Below are positions 16,801 through 23,873 of a stretch of 64,000 nucleotides of DNA, in pieces (the first letter of the stretch is position 1; the number at the start of each line of letters is the position of its first letter). The position numbers and the translations under genes are program-made. Origin of the DNA: Winogradskya humida (GTDB taxonomy: Bacteria; Actinomycetota; Actinomycetes; Mycobacteriales; Micromonosporaceae); the NCBI RefSeq assembly GCF_016862215.1, contig NZ_BOMN01000088.1, positions 62,001-126,000 on the forward strand. Direction: 5' to 3'. The notes below the pieces were generated by a model. The model had not been told where the DNA came from, made no database searches, and saw only the letters and a program-made list of their open reading frames with translations.

Positions 16801-16966
16801 CGGCGCCGCCGCCCGGCTGCGGGGCACCCACGACCACACCGACCCGCACGTCCGCGAACTCACCGAACGCGGGCAGGCCGCGCTGGGCCCGGAGGGTTTC
16901 GCCACTGCGTACGCGCAGGGCTGGGAGCTGGACACCGCAGCAGCCGTCGCCGTGGTTCGTGGGTGA
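13811..16966 (+). CDS. AfsR/SARP-type regulator (BTAD, NB-ARC-like ATPase, TPR)
   Basis: The 1051-residue protein has an N-terminal winged-helix DNA-binding domain (about 1-95), a bacterial transcriptional activation domain of helical repeats (about 96-250), an STAND/NB-ARC ATPase with P-loop GPGGAGKT at about 292-299 and the Walker B-like VLLLADN, then a long TPR-like C-terminus. Proteins of this build act as large ATP-dependent switches for nearby or global genes. The ATG at 13811 follows GGGAGGATC. No obvious target operon follows, since the next gene is on the other strand. Palindrome copy 2 lies in its promoter region and may be its own control site (inference). Confidence 0.88.
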   Translation: MGGLRITMFGTFRVAAGDAVLSVAGARLQGLLVRLALGGGRAVDPGVLIGAIWGEEPPADPSAALQALVSRLRRALAPAFPAGDAIEQVAGGYRLAVAPADVDALRFEELTATGRERLRAGDPEAASAALTEALVLWGGRPGAEPPVIAAVAPAVATRLAQLSVETVADLADAELTLGQAEAAADRLAGVLAEHPADERAAALLMDAYAAQGRQAEALAVYERVREALADGLGADPGTALRDRHLRLLRSTSAPAGSRSPLPAPLTSFIGRDDELERIGTLLTTARLVTVLGPGGAGKTRLALEAARRQDARDGVWLVDLAPVTETAKIAGALLAAIGLRGARGRGGGDELDILVDELGGREVLLLADNCEHLIDAVAHLVEALLRRCPGLRVLATSREPLAVDGETLVPLAPLALPGPDDGVEQARGAAAVRLFTERAAAVRPGFAVDESTVPDIVRVVRGLDGMPLALELAAARLRTLALPDLADGLSDRFRLLTTGSRTAPPRHRTLRAAIAWSWELLTGHERTVAERISVLPGGVTTASATAVCAGTAVPAGDIPDLLATLVDRSLLQLAPGAGRYRMLETIREYGIDRLTGTGELGAVRDLAAVHFTALTTWHDAQLRGPSQLAAMKVISSEYDNTLAALRHLCATRDSAGAINLALALTWYWQMFGHHTDGFYWLGEALAIPGGTPTPERDCARAVYLLNRADILSGITADQAAADRIEMRDLADRLLAHPELPSHYRVFGPVLLFLQDEHTALATFRLLADGDDTWLSGLAHMFQAEIAENMGDLTRMRSHVEASLARFRQAGDGWGQAATLPMRAQLRRYDDLDGALADLREARALAGEFGRLSLGDQLYSDLRWIDLYARRGDTGRALAMLDAARSRALQASSAPMLVLVDATEAGYRVRLGDLDRAADLLHDTEPGSSASHAQALVGNARAALCLARGDLSGADSALQEAYAAALATRELPILSPVTVNEAALADARGLRERSAMLLGAAARLRGTHDHTDPHVRELTERGQAALGPEGFATAYAQGWELDTAAAVAVVRG

Positions 16967-16980
16967 CGTGGCTTTCCCTC

Positions 16981-17592
16981 CTAGTCGATCGCGATCGGTC
17001 CGGCTGTAGTGACGGAGTTTCCTGCGGCGAAGATGTGGCCCGCCGTGGCAACGCGCCGGCCGAGGTGGCGGGCGGTGCTCAGGTCGGCTTTGTGCGCCGC
17101 CTCGGGGCCCTGGTCGTTCCAGGACTGGGCGCCTGCTCCGAGGTAGAAGCCGAGACGGTTGTCGTCGTGCTCGCTGGCGGTGGTGGTGTTCCAGCCGGGC
17201 AGGAGTCCGAGGTTGATCCAGTGCATGCCGTGCTGCGCGGCGAGCAGCGCCAGGTACTGCAGGGTGTGCAGCTTGTCACCGCTCATCGATCCGGAGTTGG
17301 TGAAGCCGGCGGCGAGCTTGTCCTGCCAGGACCGTTGCATCCAGGGCTTGGAGGAGGCCTCGGCGAAGGCATGGAAGGCGCCCGACGCGCTGCCCATGTA
17401 GGTCGGGGTGCCGAAGATGACCGCGTCGGCGCTGCCGAGCGTGCTCCAACCGGCGTCGGTGATGGCGGCGACGTCGACGAGGTCGACGCTCGTCCCGGCC
17501 ACCGAACGGGCACCGTCAGCGACGCTGGTGGCGAATTCGCGGGTGTGACCGTACCCGGAGGTGTAGGCGATGGCGACTGAGATCTGGGGCAT
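16981..17592 (-). CDS. Flavodoxin/WrbA-like NAD(P)H-dependent oxidoreductase
   Basis: The 203-residue protein has the flavodoxin fold: YTSGYGHTREFA at the N-terminus is the FMN phosphate-binding loop, and GTPTYMGSASG (about 82-92) matches the FMN loop of WrbA-like quinone oxidoreductases. GFTNSGSMSGDK is the third flavin-contacting segment. It probably reduces quinones or related electrophiles in the cytoplasm. It is divergent from the TetR gene at 17740, with shared operator-like half-sites between them, so induction by a quinone-type or drug ligand is likely (inference). Confidence 0.8.
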   Translation of the reverse strand: MPQISVAIAYTSGYGHTREFATSVADGARSVAGTSVDLVDVAAITDAGWSTLGSADAVIFGTPTYMGSASGAFHAFAEASSKPWMQRSWQDKLAAGFTNSGSMSGDKLHTLQYLALLAAQHGMHWINLGLLPGWNTTTASEHDDNRLGFYLGAGAQSWNDQGPEAAHKADLSTARHLGRRVATAGHIFAAGNSVTTAGPIAID

Positions 17593-17668
17593 GATTTTCC
17601 GTTCGTGTTCTGGGTCAGCGAGATTCGCGCACGGACGAGGTCCCGGTCATGTCCGGATACCGGCCCTG

Positions 17669-17729
17669 TTGACGATGGCAACGCTAAACTGTTTACGTCG
17701 TTAATACCATCGTCAACGTGATGGCGTTA
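17669..17729. promoter_or_regulatory. Cluster of TetR operator half-sites
   Basis: TTGACGATGG (17669-17678) and CCATCGTCAA (17707-17716) are a perfect inverted pair. CCATC then pairs again with GATGGCGTTA (17720-17729), 8 of 10 matching. The cluster fills the intergenic region between the flavodoxin-like gene and the TetR gene and would allow control of both promoters. Confidence 0.5.
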
Positions 17730-17739
17730 TCATCGTCAC

Positions 17740-18492
17740 ATGCCAGCTGCGAGAACCGAGACCGTCGCCACCACCGACCGCAGCGAGCAGAGCGCGCGCA
17801 TCCTGCAGGCCGCCGCCGACCTGCTCCGGGAGCAGGGTCCCGCCGCCATCTCGACCCGGGCGGTCGCCATCGCCGCCGGGGTGCAGACGCCGACGTTGTA
17901 CCGCCTGTTCGGCGACAAGGACGGCCTGCTCGACGCCCTGGCCAGCTACGTCTTCGAGAGCTACCTGGCCGAGAAGCGGGCCCTGGAACCCAGCACGGAC
18001 GCGATCGACGACATTCGCCGCGGGTGGGACATCCACGTCGAGTTCGGGCTGCGGAACCCCGCGTTCTACGCGTTGATGTACGGCAACCTGCACCCGGGCC
18101 GGCGCCCGGCCGCAGCGCAGGAGAACGAGCAGATCCTTCGCCGCCTGCTCGAGCGGGCCCGGCAACAGGGCCGGCTACGCGTCCCGGTCGAGACAGCCGC
18201 CCGGCACATCGAGGCGTCCACGACCGGCGCCGTACTGCTGCTGCTCTCGCAGCCGGAGAGCGAACGTGACCCGGCCTCGCTGGTCGGCCTGTGCGACACG
18301 GTAATCGCCTCGATCGTCAGCGACACCGGACCGACCGGCGACGGGCCGACCATTGCCGGGCAGGCCCTGGCCCTCCTGGCGGCGATCGGTGAGGGCAACG
18401 ACGCCCGTGCCGGCGACCCGGTGGTGGAGGCCGGATTCAGCCCGGCCGAAGCCGTGCTGCTCAGAGAGTGGATCGGCACCCTGGCCAGGTGA
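17740..18492 (+). CDS. TetR-family regulator paired with the flavodoxin-like gene
   Basis: The product has 250 residues. The HTH (about 15-65) includes ILQAAADLLREQGPAAISTR, then IAAGVQTPTLYRLFGDKDGL, typical of TetR repressors. The C-terminal part is a long helical ligand-binding domain with an extra tail after about residue 200, longer than the usual 190-220 residues. It is divergent from the oxidoreductase with operator-like repeats between them, the usual arrangement for direct repression of the neighbour. Confidence 0.85.
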   Translation: MPAARTETVATTDRSEQSARILQAAADLLREQGPAAISTRAVAIAAGVQTPTLYRLFGDKDGLLDALASYVFESYLAEKRALEPSTDAIDDIRRGWDIHVEFGLRNPAFYALMYGNLHPGRRPAAAQENEQILRRLLERARQQGRLRVPVETAARHIEASTTGAVLLLLSQPESERDPASLVGLCDTVIASIVSDTGPTGDGPTIAGQALALLAAIGEGNDARAGDPVVEAGFSPAEAVLLREWIGTLAR

Positions 18493-18705
18493 TCCCCGGC
18501 GGCGCACCGTTGGGGGGTGAAGCCGGGCCGAGCTGTCCATTTCCCGTGGCGGCCCGGTGAGGGACGCTGCCATAGTCGGACCATGGGATGCGGTGAGGGC
18601 CATCCGAACGACACCCGGGTTCGTGTCCTCCCCGGGCTTTTCGAATGCGGTGCCACGGTGTGGGCTCAGATCCCAACCCTGGTCGGTCCGGGCCGGGTCG
18701 TGCCG

Positions 18706-19434
18706 ATGATGACACCTGTCGGCGTCTGCACCGAGCGGTATTACGATCCGTCGGCCGAGCCCATCGCCACCTGCGGATGCGGCAAGCTTGCCAGCGCCGT
18801 CTGCGGCCAGTGCGGCCAATATCGGTGTGCCGACTGCGTGGGTCTCTCCGGCGGATGGTGCCGGGGGTGCACGGGCGCCGGTGCTCAGCACGCGCGGTCC
18901 GCCGCGCTGGCCCGGGAACGGCAGATCGGGGTCAAGCTGACGACCATCGATCCGATCGAACGACTGCTGCAGGTCGCGATGTGGCTCGACGGCATAACGG
19001 GGGACGAGGTCTACCCACTCGTGTCGCGGCTCTGCCCCTACCTGGATTTCCGGAAGCCGATGACGTTCCGGGATCCGGCCGCCGAGGTGCGTCCGTACAG
19101 CCAGGAAACCGTACCCTGGGATTCAGCGATCGTCGGCAGATGGGTCGCGGCCGACGCCGCCCGGCGCAACCTTCCACCGGGCACCCAGGTCATCACCCTC
19201 GGACGGCCGTCGACGTCCTTGTCCGGGTGGTGGCTCTTTCGAGGCAGCAACAACCGGAACGCCTCCGGGCAGGCGGCCGACGCTTTCGTAGCCCAATCCG
19301 GGGCGGTGGTCCACGCCGAGAACCCGATCACCGATCGGGGCGACATCCTCACCAAGCGCCTCGTCCCCACCGGGCTCAACCTGCGCGCCCTGTCGCAACT
19401 CGGCCGCATTCTGGACCTCCGCCTGCCCGGCTGA
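18706..19434 (+). CDS. Protein with an N-terminal Cys-rich zinc-binding region, unknown function
   Basis: The product is 242 residues from the first ATG of an ATGATG pair. Its N-terminus has a dense Cys pattern, CGCGKLASAVCGQCGQYRC then CADC and CRGC, like a small B-box or zinc-ribbon fold. The remainder is a globular domain with many Trp, Arg and Pro and no recognised family. The frame stays open up to 18517 and an ATG at 18583 is possible, but those upstream codons lack the high-GC third-position bias, so the later start is preferred. It stands between a TetR gene and a convergent unknown gene. Confidence 0.55.
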   Translation: MMTPVGVCTERYYDPSAEPIATCGCGKLASAVCGQCGQYRCADCVGLSGGWCRGCTGAGAQHARSAALARERQIGVKLTTIDPIERLLQVAMWLDGITGDEVYPLVSRLCPYLDFRKPMTFRDPAAEVRPYSQETVPWDSAIVGRWVAADAARRNLPPGTQVITLGRPSTSLSGWWLFRGSNNRNASGQAADAFVAQSGAVVHAENPITDRGDILTKRLVPTGLNLRALSQLGRILDLRLPG

Positions 19435-19490
19435 CCACTCGCCGAGCAAGGTGGACGCACTTCCCCACCACTCCAGCCGGCCCTGCATCG

Positions 19491-20036
19491 TCACCATCCG
19501 CCGAGTCCTTTGGTGGCGGCGTAGCCGGGCGACAGGGTGACCGGCCCGATCCACCCCCGCCGGACGGCGCGGATCTGGCTGCGTGCGGGCTGACCAGGAT
19601 GGACGTCGCGGCCCTGTGCCCAGTTGTCCAGCAGGCCGCGGGTGGTCTCCAGGGCGGCGGTCACCATCGTGTGGGCGTGGTCCTTGTTGTCCCAGGTGTA
19701 CCAGAGCGCCCAGCCCTCCTCCCGCGCTTCGACTCCCAGCAGGTCACAGCCGGCACGATAGTTCGCGCCCGGCACGAGCAACGCGGCACCGCCGAGGGTC
19801 AGCACGGGCCGGTCACTCTCAGCGCAACCGTCACCCTCAAAATGCTGATGACGGAGGGTACGCGCGAGCTCGTTCACCCGCCGCTGCAGGCCACTGGCCT
19901 CCGCCGGGTCCTCCGCGTACGTCAGCCACCCCTCGTCGTGCGCAGCGGCAACCACATCACGAGCGAGTAGTTCGACCTGCCGCAGATACCCCTGCTCACC
20001 CGGTTCCGGCACGAGGACAGTGTGGCCGCCGCCCAC
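19491..20036 (-). CDS. Unknown soluble protein
   Basis: The product has 181 residues from a GTG at 20036; a second GTG eight codons later is possible. There is no signal or membrane segment. It has helical stretches (LRQVELLARDVVAAAHDEGW) and a central LTLGGAALLVPGANYRAGCD, with a conserved-looking WYTWDNKDHAHTM. No family is recognised. It lies 19 bases after the stop of the XRE regulator gene on the same strand, so the two could be co-transcribed. Confidence 0.5.
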   Translation of the reverse strand: MGGGHTVLVPEPGEQGYLRQVELLARDVVAAAHDEGWLTYAEDPAEASGLQRRVNELARTLRHQHFEGDGCAESDRPVLTLGGAALLVPGANYRAGCDLLGVEAREEGWALWYTWDNKDHAHTMVTAALETTRGLLDNWAQGRDVHPGQPARSQIRAVRRGWIGPVTLSPGYAATKGLGGW

Positions 20037-20055
20037 GATCTTGTCGCGGGATTTG

Positions 20056-20796
20056 CTACCGGCTGGGACAAGCGTGCAGGGCTGCGGCGGTGGCCGCGTC
20101 GGCGGGCAGAAATGCTTCGAGTTTGAGCTCCGAGAGGGTGATGTCGGTGGCGGTCGCGAAGGTTGTCACGGTGGTGATCAGGTGCAGCTCGCCGAGGGGC
20201 GAGCCGAGGTGGAGCGGGACCGCGAAGCCCAGGTGGGCTGCCGACGGCTCAAGATCGGGAACGTACGCGGAAAGCTCGTCGCGCAGCGCCGGCAGGTGCT
20301 CGAGGCGGCCCAGGATGTGGCGTCCCCATTCGGGCAGGTTGCGGATGCGGGGCGCGATCCCGGCCGGATGCAGCGCGAGGCGGTAGACGTTGCAGCCGGG
20401 GCCCGTCAGCTCCGCCGCTGCGCCGGACGTGAGCACGCCGAACGAGGCGTTCGCGGCGATCAGGGTGCCCGTGCCATCGGTGACCAGGGCGGGGTAGGGC
20501 TCGTGGCCGGCGAGGATGTGGCCGAGCGCGGTACGCACCGGGGCCAGCGCGGCGGCGTCCAATGCGGTTTCCGGGTAGGCGGGGGCGTACCCGGCGGTCA
20601 GGAGCAGGTCGTTGCGTTCGCGCAGGGTCAGGTTCAGGGATTCGGCCAGGCGCACCACCATGGCGCGACCGGGATGGGACCGGCCCGCTTCCATGTAGCT
20701 CAGGTGGCGTTGCGTGGTGCCGGCCCGGGAGGCGAGCTCGAGCTGGCTGACCCGGCGGTCGACGCGCCTGGCCCGCAGCGCGCGGGGAAAGTCCAT
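20056..20796 (-). CDS. XRE-family regulator with MmyB-like ligand domain
   Basis: The 246-residue product has an N-terminal XRE HTH (about 5-62; SQLELASRAGTTQRHLSYME) and a C-terminal PAS-like MmyB domain (GHILAGHEPYPALVTDG, then NVYRLALHPAGI). MmyB-like regulators bind small hydrophobic ligands in known structures and often sit divergent from an oxidoreductase. Here the divergent partner is the LLM flavin oxidoreductase at 20883, which is the likely target. Confidence 0.82.
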   Translation of the reverse strand: MDFPRALRARRVDRRVSQLELASRAGTTQRHLSYMEAGRSHPGRAMVVRLAESLNLTLRERNDLLLTAGYAPAYPETALDAAALAPVRTALGHILAGHEPYPALVTDGTGTLIAANASFGVLTSGAAAELTGPGCNVYRLALHPAGIAPRIRNLPEWGRHILGRLEHLPALRDELSAYVPDLEPSAAHLGFAVPLHLGSPLGELHLITTVTTFATATDITLSELKLEAFLPADAATAAALHACPSR

Positions 20797-20882
20797 GGCC
20801 AGTGTGTAGCGGCGGTCAGGGCATCCCGGCTATACCTTCGAGGGAATTGCCGGTGTACGCGCGCCCGGCGACCATCATCGGC

Positions 20883-21812
20883 GTGGACATCGGCGTACTA
20901 CTTCCGACCAGCTCGACCCGGAGCGACCCGCGCGACCTGATCACTTTCGGCCGGGCCGCCGAGCGCCTGGGTTTCTCCTCCCTGTTCGTCAACGATTCCC
21001 TGCTCAGCCCGCGTGTAGAAGCGCTGACAATGCTGGCCGCGCTCGCCCCGGTCACCACCACCGCGACGCTGGGTACGGGCGCGCTGTTGCCGTTCCTGCG
21101 CAGGCCGCTGCAGGTCGCGCAGTCGCTGGCGTCGATCGATCTGCTCTCCGGCGGACGGCTGACCGTCGCGGTGGGTGCGGGCTTCCCGGGGCGCTTCGGG
21201 AAGCCGCAGTACGAGCTGTCCGAGGTGCCCTGGGCCCGGCGGTTCGCCCGGCTGGACGAGACGGTCGGGCTCTGGCGCGCACTGTGGGCCGGTGCCGGCA
21301 GTTTCCACGGCGAGTTCTTCCGGCACGACGACCTCCCGCCCGCGACGCGCCCGTTCCGTGCCGGCGGGCCGCCGATCTGGCTCGGCGGTGCGACACCGGC
21401 GGCCCTCGCCCGTGCTGGACGCCTCTACGACGGGTGGTTGCCGTACCCGCCGGACCCTGACGATTACGCCTCCGGTCTCGCGCAGGTACACAAGGCCGCG
21501 GCGGACAACGGCCGCGCCACCGAGGCGATCACGCCCGCGCTGTTCGTGACAGTGCTGATCGACGAGGACGCCGACCGCGGCCGGAGCACGATGGAGAAGT
21601 ACGCCACCGCCACCTACGGCGTACCCCTCGCCGACCTCGAGAAGATCCAGGCCGTCGTCACGGGCTCCGCGGACCAGGTCCGTGCAGCGCTGGACCGCTA
21701 CGCCGGCGCAGGCGCGCGCCATATCGTTTTCCGTCTCGGGGCGCTCGATCTACGCTCCCAGCGCGACCAACTGGAGCGAGTCGCAGCGGCTGTGGTCAGC
21801 CTCGGCCCTTGA
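20883..21812 (+). CDS. LLM-class flavin-dependent oxidoreductase
   Basis: The 309-residue product has a luciferase-like TIM barrel: VDIGVLLPTSS at the start, FGRAAERLGFSSLFVND, GTGALLPFLRRP and IDLLSGGRL, the last typical of F420- or FMN-dependent LLM enzymes. The GTG at 20883 matches the family N-terminus; an upstream in-frame GTG or ATG would add poorly conserved residues. It is divergent from the MmyB-like regulator, which is its probable controller. Cofactor (F420 versus FMN) and substrate cannot be settled here. Confidence 0.85.
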   Translation: MDIGVLLPTSSTRSDPRDLITFGRAAERLGFSSLFVNDSLLSPRVEALTMLAALAPVTTTATLGTGALLPFLRRPLQVAQSLASIDLLSGGRLTVAVGAGFPGRFGKPQYELSEVPWARRFARLDETVGLWRALWAGAGSFHGEFFRHDDLPPATRPFRAGGPPIWLGGATPAALARAGRLYDGWLPYPPDPDDYASGLAQVHKAAADNGRATEAITPALFVTVLIDEDADRGRSTMEKYATATYGVPLADLEKIQAVVTGSADQVRAALDRYAGAGARHIVFRLGALDLRSQRDQLERVAAAVVSLGP

Positions 21813-22044
21813 GGACGAAACCCATGCCGATCAGCCAGGGGAAGACGGAGAGGACCGCGCCCTTGACGCCGCCGAAGGAGAGCATGGCGAGGGCGACGAG
21901 GCAGAGGGCGATGCCGATCAGCAACGGTACGCGCCCGGGTGGGCGGCGTTCGGGCTGGAAGGCCGAGGTGAAGCCGGGGTCCTCCTGGTGGAGGTTGTTG
22001 ACGATGTCGTCGAAGCGTTTGGCGTCGTCCGGGTCTGCAGCCAA
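21796..22044 (-). CDS. DUF3040-type small membrane protein
   Basis: The 82-residue protein begins with an acidic helix, RFDDIVNNLHQEDPGFTSAF, then has a Pro/Arg linker and two membrane helices (LLIGIALCLVALAMLSFGG and VLSVFPWLIGMGFVL). This build matches the DUF3040 family, which is widespread in actinobacteria and of unknown function. The stop overlaps the end of the convergent LLM gene by 17 bases. Confidence 0.7.
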   Translation of the reverse strand: MAADPDDAKRFDDIVNNLHQEDPGFTSAFQPERRPPGRVPLLIGIALCLVALAMLSFGGVKGAVLSVFPWLIGMGFVLKGRG

Positions 22045-22065
22045 CGTCCACCTCCGCGATAGCCT

Positions 22066-22372
22066 TCAGCCTACGGCGTGTTGCACGATTGTTTCGAGTG
22101 CCTCGCGCGCAACGGCTGCCGGTTTGTTGTGGGTGAAGCCGTGGTCGACGCCGGGGAAACGGCGGTGCGTTACCGCCACCCCGGCCGCTGCCAGCCGGGC
22201 GGCGAAGGCGTCGGCCTCCGCCGCCACCGTGTCCCGCTCGGCCGTCATGATCGGCAAGGGTGGGAAGCTGCCCTGGTCGGGGTCCAGCGCGGGGGACGCG
22301 AGCGGTTCGGCCCGGCGCGGGACGTCCCGGAAATAGGTGCCGTCGAGGTCCTGGCCGGGCGCGACCGTCCGG
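22066..22372 (-). pseudogene. C-terminal remnant of an alpha/beta hydrolase
   Basis: Minus-strand codons from about 22372 to 22066 read DLDGTYFRDVPRRAEPLAS, then IMTAERDTVAAEADAFAARL and FPGVDHGFTHNKP. This is the C-terminal third of an HSL-type alpha/beta hydrolase, including the acid (AERD) and the catalytic His (DHGF). The nucleophile Ser half is absent. The similarity stops abruptly near 22370, where a truncated gene on the other strand starts. A 63-codon frame from an internal ATG (22257) remains but could not be a working hydrolase. Confidence 0.6.
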
Positions 22373-22514
22373 CGACGCCGCGGCCTGTCTCGAAGCGGCC
22401 CAGCTGATCGCGGTGATCCGCTCGCTCGTCTCCCCCGAGGTCCGTGCGGCCGTCGCGGGTGGCCTGGCGATGAACGATTGGATCGACGAGGCGACGTCCC
22501 TGATCGAGCGGTAG
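22372..22514 (+). pseudogene. C-terminal remnant of an unidentified gene
   Basis: Plus-strand codons read SGDAAACLEAAQLIAVIRSL, then VSPEVRAAVAGGLAMNDWID and EATSLIER before the TAG at 22512-22514. Codon bias is coding-like and the sequence is a clean helical C-terminus, but the 5' part is missing. It meets the truncated hydrolase head to head near 22370, so one deletion probably removed the start regions of both genes. Confidence 0.45.
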
Positions 22515-22536
22515 CCGTCGGCTAGCCTTCGTGATC

Positions 22537-23199
22537 ATGAGTGGAACACCCGGCATCGACGTGCCCGACGCCCGCGGCCGCACCGGCCTCGACCGGACCG
22601 GGCGGGAGCTCAAGGGCAATCCCGATGTGGTCATCCAGGACGTCGAGCTCCTGGCCACGGCCTGGCACGTGCTGCGCCGCACCACCTACGACTATCGCAG
22701 CCCCGACGGCACCTGGTCCCGGCAGCAGCGGGAGACCTACGACCGCGGCAACGGCGCCACCCTGCTGCCGTACGACGCAGAACGCGGCACGGTGCTGCTG
22801 GCGCGCCAGTTCCGTTACCCGGTCTATGTGAACGGTCACCCCGATGGCCTGCTTCTCGAGACGGCGGCCGGGCTGCTCGACGAGGACGGCCCCGAGGACG
22901 CCATCCGCCGCGAGGCCGCGGAGGAACTGGGCATCACCGTCGGGGAGATCCAGCACGTGTTCGACGTCTACATGAGCCCCGGCTCGGTCACCGAACGACT
23001 GCACTTCTACGCGGCGCCGTACACCCCGGACACCCGCCTTACCGCGGGCGGCGGGCTCGCCGACGAGGGCGAGGACATCACGGTGGTCGAATTGCCCTTC
23101 GCCGAGGCCCTGGACATGACGTACGACGGCCGCATCAACGATGCCAAGACCATCATGCTGCTGCAGTGGGCGGCGCTGCGCGGTCCGTTCCGCCCTTAA
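22537..23199 (+). CDS. Nudix hydrolase, ADP-ribose/GDP-mannose pyrophosphatase type
   Basis: The 220-residue product has the Nudix helix REAAEELGI preceded by AAGLLDEDGPEDAIR. The N-terminal part (VIQDVELLATAWHVLRRTTY) and the NGATLLPYDAERGTVLLARQ strand match the NudF/NudK branch that cleaves nucleotide sugars or ADP-ribose. The Glu usually found at the seventh position of the box is a Gly here. The ATG at 22537 is preceded by TAGCCT at 22523-22528, fitting a leaderless transcript. The stop overlaps the convergent ABC gene by 4 bases. Confidence 0.85.
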   Translation: MSGTPGIDVPDARGRTGLDRTGRELKGNPDVVIQDVELLATAWHVLRRTTYDYRSPDGTWSRQQRETYDRGNGATLLPYDAERGTVLLARQFRYPVYVNGHPDGLLLETAAGLLDEDGPEDAIRREAAEELGITVGEIQHVFDVYMSPGSVTERLHFYAAPYTPDTRLTAGGGLADEGEDITVVELPFAEALDMTYDGRINDAKTIMLLQWAALRGPFRP

Positions 23200-23873
23200 T
23201 CGAGCAGGCGGCCGTCGCGCAGGGTGAGGACTCGGTCGGCGCGGTCCATCAGGGTGGCGTCGTGGGTGGCGACCAGGGCGGTCATGCCGCGGGCGTCGAC
23301 CAGGGCGCGGAGCAGGTCCATGATGGCGCGGCCGGTGTCGGAGTCGAGCTGGCCGGTGGGTTCGTCGGCGATGAGCAGTGGGGGGTCGTTGGCCAGGGCG
23401 CGGGCCACGGCGACCCGTTGCTGCTGACCGCCGGACAGTTCGTAGGGCCGCTGGTTGGCCTGGCCGCCCAGGCCGACCAGCTCCAGCAGCAGCGAGACGC
23501 GTTCCTCACGGTCGGCGGTGTCACGGCCCGCCAGGCGCAGGGGCACGCTGACGTTCTCCGCCGCCGACAGGATGGGGATCAGGCCGAAGGACTGGAAGAC
23601 GAAGCCGATGGTCGTACGCCGTAAGCCCAGCAGCTCGTCCTCCCCCGCCGCGGACACGTCATGCCCGTCCACGAGCACCGTGCCCCGCGTCGGCCGGTCC
23701 AGGCCGCCGATCATGTTGAGCAGGGTCGTCTTGCCCGCCCCGGAGCGTCCCCGGACGGCGACGAGCTCGCCGCGGCCCGTGGTGAAGGAGACGTCGCGGA
23801 CGGCGTGGACGGCGCGGTCGCCCGTACCGTACTCGCGGCTGAGGTTCTGGACCTCGATCAGCTGGTCACTCAT
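23196..23873 (-). CDS. ABC exporter ATPase (LolD/MacB type), last gene of the operon
   Basis: The 225-residue ATPase has Walker A GRSGAGKTTLL, Q-loop FVFQSFGL, signature LSGGQQQRVAVARAL, Walker B LLIADEPTGQLD and switch His VATHD. The length and the FGLIPILSAAENV segment fit the LolD/FtsE/MacB family, which powers FtsX-fold permeases rather than classical import. It overlaps the preceding ATPase gene by 8 bases and is the fourth gene of the minus-strand operon starting at 30563. Confidence 0.9.
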   Translation of the reverse strand: MSDQLIEVQNLSREYGTGDRAVHAVRDVSFTTGRGELVAVRGRSGAGKTTLLNMIGGLDRPTRGTVLVDGHDVSAAGEDELLGLRRTTIGFVFQSFGLIPILSAAENVSVPLRLAGRDTADREERVSLLLELVGLGGQANQRPYELSGGQQQRVAVARALANDPPLLIADEPTGQLDSDTGRAIMDLLRALVDARGMTALVATHDATLMDRADRVLTLRDGRLLD

